This document shows positions 32,201 through 39,330 of a stretch of DNA of 64,000 nt, in pieces. Origin of the DNA: Roseibium porphyridii (GTDB lineage: Bacteria > Pseudomonadota > Alphaproteobacteria > Rhizobiales > Stappiaceae); assembly GCF_026191725.2 (NCBI RefSeq), contig NZ_CP120863.1, positions 4,506,001 to 4,570,000 on the forward strand, written 5' to 3'. Position numbers and translations under genes: made by a program. Positions within the stretch are counted from its first letter, which is position 1. Each line of letters opens with the position of its first letter. The notes under the pieces are model-generated. The model made no database searches, was not told the origin of the DNA, and saw only the letters and a program-made list of their open reading frames with translations.

Positions 32201-35200
32201 ACGCTGGTTGTTGTCGTGGTCGAGCCATCCACATTCAATGTGCGGACGGTTTCCGTGCGGGTCTCATAAGCCCCATTGCCGTCAGCATCCTGATAAGACG
32301 TTGCCGACAGGCCGTTGGCGCTGGTGACCGTGCGGACCTGGCTCTGCACGCTGCCATCGGCGGCCTTGTGCTGAACATGGTCCGTCGCAAGCCCGCTGTC
32401 GGCAACCGATTGCGTGATGCGGGTATCCGTCTTGCCGTCACCATTGACGTCGGTTTCTGCGACATTGGAACGGCCATTGTCAGAGACCGTTTGGGTCGTG
32501 GAACTGCGCAGAACCCCGCCTTCGCGGGTCTCCGTCGTCGTTACCGTGTCGCCATCGGCCTCCAGAACCGTGGATGATGTCTCGATCAGATCATAGCTGC
32601 CGTTGCCGTCCCGGTCTGTTCTGATCTCGCGCACCAGACCGTCATCGCTCACCTCGGTCTGGGTTCGATTGATGACTGCCCCGCTCTGCGAGCGGGTCTC
32701 AACCGTGCGAGTGGTGCCGCCATCAGCGTCCAGAACGGTTTCGTCATGGATGACCCGTTCAAACGTGCCGTTGCCGTCCGCATCGGTCCGGGTCACCGTC
32801 TTCAGGCCATCATCGCTGACGGTGACCGTCGAAGAACTCCTCAGCGTGCCGTCGCCGTTTTCTGTCTGCTGAACCGTCGTCTGGCTGCCATCGGCATTCA
32901 GCACTGTGGTGCTGCGGCTGACGACATCTGCGTTTCCGTCGCCGTCAAGATCCGTTTGCGTCGTCGTCTCCAGGCCATTGGCGCTGGTGGTGCTGACGCT
33001 CTGACCAAGCACCGTGCCGTCATTGGCATAAGTCGTCTCCGTCAGCGTCCTGGAGCCGTCCTCAGCCTCAACCCGCTCAGAGACCACATCATCAGCGCCG
33101 TCCCCGTCCCGGTCTTGCCTCACCGTCATGATGCGCCGGTCAGCGCTTTCCGTCGTGACGGTCTTTGAAAGCACGGTCGTGCCATCACCGGCATAGGCAG
33201 TGGCCGTCTGCTTGCTGCCGCCATCGGCTTCCAGTTCCAACGTGGTGACGCTGATCTTTTCAAACGCGCCGTCGCTTTTGCCGTCGACATCTTCCCGCAC
33301 TGTCCGGGTCAGACCATCAACGCTCGTCTCAGTCTCTACCTTCGTGCGCAGCGAGTTGTCCTGATTCTTCGTCGTCACCGTGCGTTTGGAAGAGCCGTCA
33401 CCGTTCAGAACCGTTACGTCTTCCACCTGAAGATCAATGTCGCCATCGCCATCCAGATCGCTTTCAGTGCTGCTGCTCAGACCGTCCGCTGACGTCACGC
33501 TCGTCACTTTTGCCGAGGCAGACCCATCCGCATTGCGGGTCCAACTGGTCGCCGTTCTTGCCAGGGTTGTATCGTCGACCGAGACAAAGGACACACGCTC
33601 ACCGGCGTCAAAACTCCCATTCTGGTTCAGATCCACAAAGGTCTCGAAGCTGACCTTGTCGCTGCCGAGCGTTTCCTTGCGCATGGCACGCACGGAGCCG
33701 TCGCCATTCCACTGGGTAATCACCTGCTCCCGGCTGCCATCGGCATTGACCGTCGTGGTATCGACGGTCTTCAGGTCAATATCGCCATCCCCGTCCTGGT
33801 CCAGCTCCGTCGTCTTCGTCAGCGCATCATCCGACGTGACCGTAACAGAGGACGATTTGAGCGAGCCATCGCCATTGCGGATATCGAGCCGCGAGGTGCT
33901 GCCGCCGGACGGCGCCACCGTGATATCCAGGATCTCCTGCTGGTCGGTCTGCCCATTGCCGTCAAGATCCCGGGTGATGACCTTGGACCGGCCATCGCTC
34001 CCCACCTCCTCGGTCACCTTGGAACGCAGGGAGCCATCCTGATTGGTCACCGCAACCGTTTCCGTGCGGCTGTCATCTGCGTGGACTGCAATCCCATGCG
34101 TTTCCACCGTATCGGCATGGCCGTCGCCATCCGCGTCAATTCCGTCAACGCGCACAGACCCATCACTGGAGACCGTTTCACTGCGGCTTTTGATCATCGT
34201 GCCGTTCTCGGCCAGGTCACTGATGACAATCGTCAGGCTGCCATCTGCCTGTTCCGTCCTGACTTCGCGCTGGTTGAACCAGCCGCCGCCCATCGTGTCG
34301 CGCTCGATCGTTTCCGTCAGGCCGTCCGCACTCACCGTGGTCACGGTACGGGACTTGAGCACAGCCGTTGCCGCATCGCTGCCCGCAAGGGTCTCTTCCG
34401 TTTCCGTTTCGCTGTTATCAGCGTTTTGCACCGTCACGATGGTCTGGATGCGGTCCGTCACCCCATCGCCGTCATCGTCATACCGGTTGGTGATCGATGA
34501 TCCGTCGGCGCTCGTCGCAGACTGGATCTCATAGGCCTTGCTGCCATCGGCCGCATATGCGGTGGAGACAAGCGTGCGCGTGCCAGTGCCATCGACATTC
34601 TCGACCTGCTCAACCCGGTGACCCTGCGCTTCGGAGGCCAGCAGCATGTCGCCGACCGTGCCCGTCGTACCGTCGCTCCTCGTAAACGTCGTCTTGCCGG
34701 TGATCACAGAGCCGTCGGCAAGCTCGATATTGGTGGCATCCGCCGTCAGGTCGATCGCCGTAATGCCAAGTTCAGCAAGCGTCTTGGCCACCGTCGAGCC
34801 ATCCGCCAGCGTCACCAGAACCTTGAACTTGCCGAACTCCGCATCGCCCGCATCCAGAACGCCGTCGGAATTGCTGTCAAACACGGAGGCCAGCGCTTCA
34901 AGATCGCTCGTCGCCGTCGGGTCCCATTCGGTAAAGACAAACTGGCGCTTCTCCGTAATCCCGTCGCGTCCATCAGGATCATAAAAAAGGACGCCGTCTC
35001 CAGCGTCCGCCCACGCCGTCCGGCGCAAGAACCCGTCCCCACCCGTATCCAGGAAAATGGTCGAACGGTCCAGCGCCGTCACATCCAAACCATCGCCGTC
35101 AAGATCAAGCAGCACAGGCTTGCCGCCAGATCCTCCATTGCCGCCGGAATTGCCGTCGCTGTTGTTGTTCTTTGCCTTGTTGTCGGTTTCAAATTGCCCT

Positions 35201-36783
35201 TCATTTTCCGCGCGGCGGAATTCCCGGGCACTTACCTCACCGTCATTGTCATAATCCCCACGACCAATTCCACGGTCAGCAGGATTGCTGGAACGGCTCG
35301 TATCCGCACGTGAGCCCTCACTATCACGACCAGAATTGCGGTCGTTCTGGTCATTAATCTGCTTTGCAACTTCACGGCCTTGATCGCGGCCATGTTTGAT
35401 GGAAGCTTCGAAACGCGAGAACTCTTTCGCGCTCCAATGCGCAGTGGTCCAGGCTGCAGCAGCCTTGTCGCTGAGACCCTCCGTACTCTTTGCCTTGTAT
35501 TCACTCCAAGAGGCCGCATTGACTTGGCGATTGCTTGCTCCTTCGGCTGCCGCACCAAATGCAACCGATTCCGCGCGGCCCTGAGGTGTTGAATCGTAGG
35601 AACTGCTTTGTGAAAGCCTGTAGGCAGCTACCGCATATCCGTTGACCGGAACGATACCTTCAAGATCAGTAATGGCGTATGCATTGCCGGTTCCGTAATC
35701 CTCCTTGTGGAACTCAAAACCCGCGCCATCGTTCCAGGAATCGTTGTGAACCCGGACACCGCCGGCGACATAGGTATGGAAATCCTCAACCTCGAAATTG
35801 TAGGTCTTCCAGCCTTTCTTAAAGACCGGCTTCAGCGCGAGATTGCCGTTCTCCGGATAGACGTATCCTTCCGCCTGCTCGAACATGTCGGCCGTTGCTG
35901 CGGAATAAACAATACGCTCGGATGTAACCTCTGCCTCAGACCCGTCAGCCAGAACAACCCTGCCCTTGCCGCCCGAAACAAGGCTCTCAATCTCCCGGAA
36001 CCCACCATGAGTCGCCAAAAACTGGTGAGAAGGCGTGGTGACAAGTTCGCGCTCCTCGCCATCCTCTTCCCACGTCAGCCGGAGCCATTCCTCCGTAATG
36101 TTCGTAAAAGTCCGCACGACCTTTTTGGGAACCAAGGAACCACGGCCAAAATCGGCGAACGGATCAAAAGAATAGACAACGTCGCTTGCAATAATCTTTG
36201 CAATTTCCTTCGGAGCAGAATTTGTTGAGATAACAGTATCAGCAGCAAAACATCTTCGAGGCGATTGATTAAGACCAAAAACCCCCGGTGCAAAGCCCTT
36301 ATTTAAGTAATTTTCGTATTGAACCCATTTCTCAAAAAAATTGGTTTGAATTGAGTCTTTTACGTTGAAAGCATAAGTTTTCTTTGCAGCAACGCCATTA
36401 TTTGTGAAGTAGTGTTTGTCATAGAGTCCCAGCCCAGTCTTTAAAGTAATATCACCACTGGATCCCAGCTGAAAACCTAGACCAACTCCGCGATAAATCT
36501 CTTCGCCAAAGGTATATTCAATGGTTTCCCAGTCTTTCGCTTGATCATAGAAAGACACTGAATTCGCAAGACTTCCCTCCAAAGGCCCACTAACTGATCT
36601 CCCATATGGCCCAATTTCCACTGCTCGATATCCGGTACGTTCACCAGTGATTAACGAGGTTTGGGAGCCGACAACCACATTTACTACAGCAAAACCCGCT
36701 GTAATCTCAGTGCCAACTCGCGGATTTCCGGCTTGATAAGATGCGTTGAAATACAAATCATTCCAAAAATCTTTGCCCGACAT
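26287..36783 (-). CDS. Giant Hint-RTX protein (3498 aa) with DUF4214 and calcium repeats
   Basis: Predicted type I-secreted protein; no signal peptide. Start ATG 36783 overlaps the upstream stop (TAATG) and follows AAAGG. Residues 1-177: unknown domain. Residues 178-347: Hint domain, beginning at C178 (RRCFAADTVIS), with block-B-like TTPSHQF (H253) and ending HTYVAGGVRVHN before Asp348. Then come EF-hand/dockerin-like Asp-rich parts (DNDGEVSAREFRRAENEGQ, LDLDGDGLDVTALD), about two dozen 45-50-residue repeats with DxDG(D/N)G cores (about 30650-34560), a DUF4214 domain (around 30150-30440), RTX arrays including four 141-residue units, and an RTX-type C-terminus ending GDFLFS. Likely a self-cleaving surface or secreted factor; activity unknown. 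The N-terminal coding part is AT-rich compared with the rest. Confidence 0.85.
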   Translation of the reverse strand: MSGKDFWNDLYFNASYQAGNPRVGTEITAGFAVVNVVVGSQTSLITGERTGYRAVEIGPYGRSVSGPLEGSLANSVSFYDQAKDWETIEYTFGEEIYRGVGLGFQLGSSGDITLKTGLGLYDKHYFTNNGVAAKKTYAFNVKDSIQTNFFEKWVQYENYLNKGFAPGVFGLNQSPRRCFAADTVISTNSAPKEIAKIIASDVVYSFDPFADFGRGSLVPKKVVRTFTNITEEWLRLTWEEDGEERELVTTPSHQFLATHGGFREIESLVSGGKGRVVLADGSEAEVTSERIVYSAATADMFEQAEGYVYPENGNLALKPVFKKGWKTYNFEVEDFHTYVAGGVRVHNDSWNDGAGFEFHKEDYGTGNAYAITDLEGIVPVNGYAVAAYRLSQSSSYDSTPQGRAESVAFGAAAEGASNRQVNAASWSEYKAKSTEGLSDKAAAAWTTAHWSAKEFSRFEASIKHGRDQGREVAKQINDQNDRNSGRDSEGSRADTSRSSNPADRGIGRGDYDNDGEVSAREFRRAENEGQFETDNKAKNNNSDGNSGGNGGSGGKPVLLDLDGDGLDVTALDRSTIFLDTGGDGFLRRTAWADAGDGVLFYDPDGRDGITEKRQFVFTEWDPTATSDLEALASVFDSNSDGVLDAGDAEFGKFKVLVTLADGSTVAKTLAELGITAIDLTADATNIELADGSVITGKTTFTRSDGTTGTVGDMLLASEAQGHRVEQVENVDGTGTRTLVSTAYAADGSKAYEIQSATSADGSSITNRYDDDGDGVTDRIQTIVTVQNADNSETETEETLAGSDAATAVLKSRTVTTVSADGLTETIERDTMGGGWFNQREVRTEQADGSLTIVISDLAENGTMIKSRSETVSSDGSVRVDGIDADGDGHADTVETHGIAVHADDSRTETVAVTNQDGSLRSKVTEEVGSDGRSKVITRDLDGNGQTDQQEILDITVAPSGGSTSRLDIRNGDGSLKSSSVTVTSDDALTKTTELDQDGDGDIDLKTVDTTTVNADGSREQVITQWNGDGSVRAMRKETLGSDKVSFETFVDLNQNGSFDAGERVSFVSVDDTTLARTATSWTRNADGSASAKVTSVTSADGLSSSTESDLDGDGDIDLQVEDVTVLNGDGSSKRTVTTKNQDNSLRTKVETETSVDGLTRTVREDVDGKSDGAFEKISVTTLELEADGGSKQTATAYAGDGTTVLSKTVTTESADRRIMTVRQDRDGDGADDVVSERVEAEDGSRTLTETTYANDGTVLGQSVSTTSANGLETTTQTDLDGDGNADVVSRSTTVLNADGSQTTVQQTENGDGTLRSSSTVTVSDDGLKTVTRTDADGNGTFERVIHDETVLDADGGTTRTVETRSQSGAVINRTQTEVSDDGLVREIRTDRDGNGSYDLIETSSTVLEADGDTVTTTETREGGVLRSSTTQTVSDNGRSNVAETDVNGDGKTDTRITQSVADSGLATDHVQHKAADGSVQSQVRTVTSANGLSATSYQDADGNGAYETRTETVRTLNVDGSTTTTTSVKAQNGALQSKSQKTVSDNGLTVTRTQDFDGDDNVDETSVRETAIASDGSITTTETVTARNNDTLMRSVETTSGDGRSVTLSVDADGDGINDRVTTTTLADDGVTTTVAEAFSGSGDPISRTTTTASGNGLERTASFDLDGNGVAERVMQDTTEIASDGTTTRRVDHETGSGRLIAREEMTSSDDGLIVTTALDLDGQGGNDFVTTKTISFGHDGSSEESWVTRGPGGQKGSAVVTTSANGLETDTLIDMDGDGSIDRETALVLGATGGSTETMDFNGVRSTVTSVSANGRSQTTTIDRKDGQGTDLRIQTSVDLSGDKTTTWTDLTDGGATEAVIRREAAANGTSDLYRLDIDGNGSDDITRKTVVDYDASGNEIRVFEELEGSAGVLAFKSTTITSANGLTSTTQTDSDGDGEIDTTAETKTVFNADGSSTTTSRDWHDDGTLRSSYAETVSADGRTIVESFDFDGNSVTDKTVVSEVAADGSREVTETGFGANGVQKRIVTKTSSDGLTTTVLRDGVSEVLSRSAVGNGSYDWDNGVRASSSKAHIFVTHKIDGQGLETWEMTSTQNGVATTHSERFDMAAKDRLLAEAARLYDAVLDRAMDNSEIEVLVQYASNSQLNLTALANALLSSGEYAARYGSLSDTGFIARAYQNTFGREPTLAELGEHLAELTSGTSRAALIAGLSESAEHIVVGNGHGKTNNYDVFLLPIVKEDDLIVSFGVEGFDLNTSDDSALVGTNASQTLNIGSHEAVFGLGGNDSLNGGNGSDILVGGTGNDGLRGGAGDDVYIVNRGEGDDVIIDTGSGANGDRLVFGEGIDIEDLNMIRSGDHLRIEFHAESAAEAAAAAAKGLAPLTGSVTIRYWFSDNNLRVERLAFDNGESYWIGHISSFSSEPGVNYNMWRRRSDSNDTFTADPGHDIILGAGGNDTLYGADGNDVLLGGDGDDRLYGGNGNDILDAGEGSGSSWQYLYGQQGDDTYIFGAKNGKVYIDHTETSNTGTDTIVFDELTLNDFSFSTYDFTHGGTVQTPAGIGLQFNLSGQNSGALRIANMGDHIERYEFADGTVLSRVAFSSHDRMHFEGTDGDDLIVGTDKDDQIYGGHGDDIIDVGGAASFWQHARGQSGDDTYLIGSNAGRVWIMRSSESSGNDTIRFKDLTLADLNVIVEAYEGQGQILRLLWNKNGQSGELRLADEGDHIERFEFADGVTVSKIALSSHDRIHVEGTGGDDLIIGTDKDDQIYGGHGNDIIDVGGAASFWQHARGQSGDDTYLIGSNAGRVWIMRSSESSGNDTVRFKDLTLADLNVIVEAYEGQGQILRLLWNKNGQSGELRLADEGDHIERFEFADGMTLSKIALSSHDRLHLEGTDGDDLIIGSDKDDQIYGGHGDDTIDVGGAASFWQHARGQSGDDTYLIGSDAGRIWIMRSSESSGNDTVRFKDLTLADLNVIVEAYEGQGQILRLLWNKNGQSGELRLADEGDHIERFEFADGATLSKIALSSHDRLHLEGTNGDDLIIGSDKDDQIYGGAGNDTIDVGAGAGHWQHARGQSGDDTYLIGSEAGNVWIMRSSDSSGYDTVRFKDLALADLNVIVEAYEGQGQILRLLWNKDGKSGQLRLADEGDHIERFEFADGTTLASVKLRSDGRLGLTGDSAANLINGTDLDEYLQGRAGDDILNGGAGSDVIRGGFGKDTVFGGAGDDTIYFENGDNFWTNGIARDVGGEGRDKLIVEAGSSFSTDGLSWYGFEEFVGAELSDRVIGNDGNIDYRLDGGAGNDVLTGSGGNDVIRGGAGDDDVFGGAGNDTIYFDTGDLFWTDGIARNIGGYGFDTLIVEAGSSFSTGGLTWYGFEAFVGAELNDSVTGNSASVDYVLNGGGGDDVLKGNGGKDTLIGGLGDDVLTGNGGIDTFIFSAESSNDHITDFTNGEDLIQIENGATAFADLSISASGSDALIQFGGTTITLDGVSVLDLDQGDFLFS
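27295..28986 (-). repeat. Four tandem 423-bp repeats in the RTX region of the giant gene
   Basis: Units start (minus strand) at 28986, 28563, 28140 and 27717; each encodes 141 residues beginning SSHDR and containing GDDLIIGSDKDDQIYGGHGD, FWQHARGQSGDDTYLIGS and GDHIERFEFADG. The copies are highly similar but less identical than the 1590-bp units of the LamG gene. A degenerate fifth copy precedes them in the protein (about 29000-29400). Confidence 0.9.
30650..34560 (-). repeat. About 24 diverged 135-150-bp coding repeats (DxDGDG-type)
   Basis: The protein repeat has the form DxDG(D/N)GxxD, then V/TVxNADGSxTTT, then NGDGTLRSxxxTVSxDGLxxT. Counting DxDG cores gives about 22 good and 2 degenerate copies. 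The pattern resembles thrombospondin type 3-like calcium sites joined by short beta strands, suggesting a long Ca-stabilised stalk. Copies are strongly diverged at DNA level. Confidence 0.8.
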
Positions 36784-37463
36784 TACTTGTCGCCTTTCAA
36801 TCCAATTGCCGCCCCAATTTCCAAAATGTACGCCTCGAGAACTCCCTTTATGCACGTGTCAAATTCGTCTTCACTTTCACAAATTTTCATGGCGGATAAA
36901 GCTAATATGTTCATCGGCATGATTAGACGCCCCTCTTTTGTTGGGACTTTCTGCCTAAATCCAAACATCTCACCTATAGAAATCTCGATACAGCGTATTT
37001 TTTCTTGAAAGTCATTCGATGAATTCAAAATAGTTACAGAAGCTTCTATTGCCTTAGACTTGCCAACAAGGATCTGAATCCCGCAACTTCCCGCGTCTTG
37101 TTTCGCCTCCAAAATGCGATTAACAAGTAAATCTTCGATTTCATATTTCTTTTTCAAAAGATCAACATTGATCTCATTTCCTCTCATTATTTCAGGATCG
37201 TCGATAATGATAAGATTTTCCGTGTGATTAAGAGAAACCGTACTTTCGGTATACGTAGTAATAATGTTTAAGTATGAAATAATGAACTGCCTAATCTCTG
37301 GATTGTCTACCTCAATCTTTGGCACGATCAAATTTTCACGAAGCCGAAACTCCGCGGTAGAAACTTGACTAGAGAAAACTAAGAATAGCGCACAGCAACA
37401 CAGTGAAACTAACGTAGATAACACTGTTTTCGCGTATCGAAGACTCTTATACATAATTGCCAC
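36783..37463 (-). CDS. Small exported protein upstream of the giant RTX gene, unknown function
   Basis: 226 aa from GTG 37463, or 223 from ATG 37454; the latter overlaps the GNAT stop by 8 bp (ATGTATAA). A hydrophobic N-terminal segment (TVLSTLVSLCCCALFLVFSS) followed by VSTA is a likely signal peptide or anchor. The rest is soluble, with four cysteines (GSCGIQI, IRCIEIS, KICES, FDTCIK) and no family I recognise. The gene is clearly AT-richer than its neighbours, as is the start of the giant gene. Its stop overlaps the giant gene's ATG (TAATG), so the two are translationally coupled; it may be a partner, chaperone or inhibitor of the giant protein, which is inference only. Confidence 0.75.
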   Translation of the reverse strand: MAIMYKSLRYAKTVLSTLVSLCCCALFLVFSSQVSTAEFRLRENLIVPKIEVDNPEIRQFIISYLNIITTYTESTVSLNHTENLIIIDDPEIMRGNEINVDLLKKKYEIEDLLVNRILEAKQDAGSCGIQILVGKSKAIEASVTILNSSNDFQEKIRCIEISIGEMFGFRQKVPTKEGRLIMPMNILALSAMKICESEDEFDTCIKGVLEAYILEIGAAIGLKGDK

Positions 37464-38085
37464 CGATCGTTTTCATTCCACATCGCCGGAAGAACCTGTC
37501 AGCCTCTTCCGCGTTGTCACCGTTCGTCACATGCACCATAAAATGCGCACAGCCTCGCTCCTTGGCCCAGTGGCGCACTGCCTGCACCAATCGAAGTGCC
37601 ACTTTCCCACCAAGCAGCGTACCGGCAAGCCTTTTGGAAATGTTCAGCGTCTGCACTGTCGCAATCAGAGCACCGGTCCCTAGGAAGTACTCACCGGCAT
37701 GCACCGAAGCAAAGCCGTAAAGGCCGTCCTCTGAAAGCGGTTCATCCGCACTCGGCACGGCATAGATCAGCCCGAACCGATCCGGCCGCGAGGTCGCTTT
37801 CTCGAAGATTGCCCGCGCCTTGTCTTCCGAGAACGGGATTTCGCGGAAGATCGTGTTCCGATGCGCTTCCCGCGCCAGAAACACCCCGGCACGACAATCG
37901 CTCTCTGAGCCATTGGCAAGCCGCACGGTCATGTTTGATTTTGGACGCGGGGACACAGGCGCTTGCCCGGATTGAACTTCACCAACTTGCCCAAGGTCAT
38001 CCGGCGGCAAAACCTCTTCCGGTACCTGAGATACCACCTCAGACGCGCTCGAATGATCGCCGGAGCTCAAATGCCCATTCTGCAA
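37447..38085 (-). CDS. GNAT-fold acyltransferase-like protein
   Basis: 212 aa. The C-terminal 160 residues fit a GNAT N-acyltransferase: SNMTVRLANGSESDCRAGVF at the start of the domain, beta strand YGFASVHAGEYFLGTGALIA, then an acetyl-CoA-loop/helix region (LLGGKVALRLVQAVRHWAKE) and ADRFFRRCGMKTIGG at the end. The first about 50 residues are acidic and low-complexity. Start is uncertain: TTG 38085 after AGGTGAA, or ATG 37932 at the domain boundary. First gene of a coupled operon with the small exported protein and the giant Hint-RTX protein; acylation of one of these, by analogy with HlyC-type toxin acyltransferases which share the GNAT fold, is an untested idea. Confidence 0.7.
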   Translation of the reverse strand: MQNGHLSSGDHSSASEVVSQVPEEVLPPDDLGQVGEVQSGQAPVSPRPKSNMTVRLANGSESDCRAGVFLAREAHRNTIFREIPFSEDKARAIFEKATSRPDRFGLIYAVPSADEPLSEDGLYGFASVHAGEYFLGTGALIATVQTLNISKRLAGTLLGGKVALRLVQAVRHWAKERGCAHFMVHVTNGDNAEEADRFFRRCGMKTIGGNYV

Positions 38086-38539
38086 TTCACCTGCCCCATT
38101 TCAGCACCTCAAACAGCGCTGTATTTGGCCAATCAAAAGACCGGCCCATTCAACGTGATCAACCGGACGCCTCTTTCCGATTGCAGCGCCCATGATTAAC
38201 GCCTTAGTAACTTTTGACAAGCACGTAAAAACACTCTTGAGTTGAAATGACACACTGACGCAAGGGCAGACGCCTACGCTCAAACGGTCCCTATTTTTGA
38301 AACCTGGACTGCTGCTATATCGTGGCAAAACCTGAAAGAAATTCGACGATCCACTGCGCCAACTTCAAGCGTCTTTGCCAACGTCTTCATACGTCGTCGA
38401 GATGCCCATCGCAGAGATTGACTTGCTGTTGATCGGCGGGGTGCACAATTGACCTTAGCCAGTTCCCAAAGAGGAAACTTGTCTTGCAATATGGCCCATA
38501 CCCTCGCATCTGCCGATCCTTTTAAACGCTTTCCAACCG
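38086..38539. other. Intergenic region upstream of the GNAT-RTX operon
   Basis: No gene supported. It should contain the promoter of the GNAT operon on the minus strand and the downstream end of the catabolic operon. Minus-strand translation around 38300-38520 gives a basic peptide faintly reminiscent of a transposase remnant, too weak to call. No intrinsic terminator was recognised after the dehydrogenase stop. Confidence 0.4.
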
Positions 38540-39262
38540 TCAGTAAGTCGCCCTTCCGCCGGATAGATCGAACACAGCGCCGGTGGCGAAGCTGTTTTCT
38601 CGGTCGCAGAGCCAGGCGATCATGTCGGCGGCTTCCTTGACTTCCAGAAACCGGTTCCTCGGGATCTTGGAGAGCATGTAGTCGATATGCTCTTTGCTCA
38701 TCTGGTCGAAAATGCGCGTGCGCGCGGCAGCCGGGGTGACGGCGTTGATGGCGATGTCGAAAGACGCGCATTCCTTGCCTGCGCTCTTGGCAAGAGCCAT
38801 CACCGCAGCTTTAGATGCGCTGTAGGCGGACGCGTTGGGATTGCCCTCCTTGCCGGCAACCGAGGCGATCAGGGCAATACGCCCATAGTTGCGTTGCTTC
38901 ATTCCCGGAAGAACGGCCTTCAACATGTGGAACGAGCCGGTGGTGTTGACGTCAAAAATCTGGCGCCAGTCTTCCAGGGGGTAGTCTTCGATCACCGCAT
39001 TCGGGCCCGCGATCCCTGCCGAGTTCACCAGAATTGAGGGCTCGCCGGCCTTGGATACGGTTTCTTCCATCGCCGTTGTGACCGAGGCCCAATTGGAGAT
39101 GTCGGCGCAGATCGGAACAGCTCCGATCTCTGACGCTGCGGCATTCACTACAGTTTCATCGATGTCCCACAATGCGATTTCAACGCCCTTTTCCCGCAAG
39201 CGCTTGGCACATGCCAGACCTATGCCCTGGGCACCGCCCGTAACAATCGCAATTTCTCGCAT
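38540..39262 (-). CDS. Short-chain dehydrogenase/reductase
   Basis: 240 aa classical SDR, cytoplasmic NAD(P)-dependent oxidoreductase. Rossmann motif TGGAQGIGLACAKRL at the N-terminus, acidic residue after beta-2 (WDIDE) suggesting NAD preference, LVNSAGIAG, and catalytic Ser/Tyr/Lys in IASVAGKEGN...SAYSASKAA. It is the last gene of the long catabolic series, 68 bp after the SMP-30 fusion gene. The likely substrate is an alcohol or ketone intermediate of that pathway; the sequence does not say which. Confidence 0.88.
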   Translation of the reverse strand: MREIAIVTGGAQGIGLACAKRLREKGVEIALWDIDETVVNAAASEIGAVPICADISNWASVTTAMEETVSKAGEPSILVNSAGIAGPNAVIEDYPLEDWRQIFDVNTTGSFHMLKAVLPGMKQRNYGRIALIASVAGKEGNPNASAYSASKAAVMALAKSAGKECASFDIAINAVTPAAARTRIFDQMSKEHIDYMLSKIPRNRFLEVKEAADMIAWLCDRENSFATGAVFDLSGGRATY

Positions 39263-39330
39263 GATGATCTCCTGAACGCAGCACCCGTGCCGCCATGATC
39301 CGGTCGCTTGGCCTTATGGCGAGACTATCC

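Noticed and set aside
29539..32577. Plus-strand open frames up to 744 codons opposite the giant RTX gene
   Set aside because: They mirror the DxDGDG repeats of the true gene; composition is Val/Ala/Arg-rich with no domains, and the minus-strand protein shows clear families.
26287..34560. Dense short repeats suggesting CRISPR or satellite DNA
   Set aside because: All repeats are in frame within one coding sequence and encode calcium-binding or RTX motifs; there are no unique spacers of constant size and no cas genes.
37447..38085. Calling the GNAT protein an HlyC-type toxin acyltransferase
   Set aside because: Sequence fits general GNAT acetyltransferases; HlyC-specific motifs were not seen, so only the analogy is kept.
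38280..38530. Insertion-sequence (IS3-like) remnant before the GNAT operon
   Set aside because: Minus-strand peptides are basic and vaguely transposase-like, but no DDE motif, terminal repeats or target duplication could be found.
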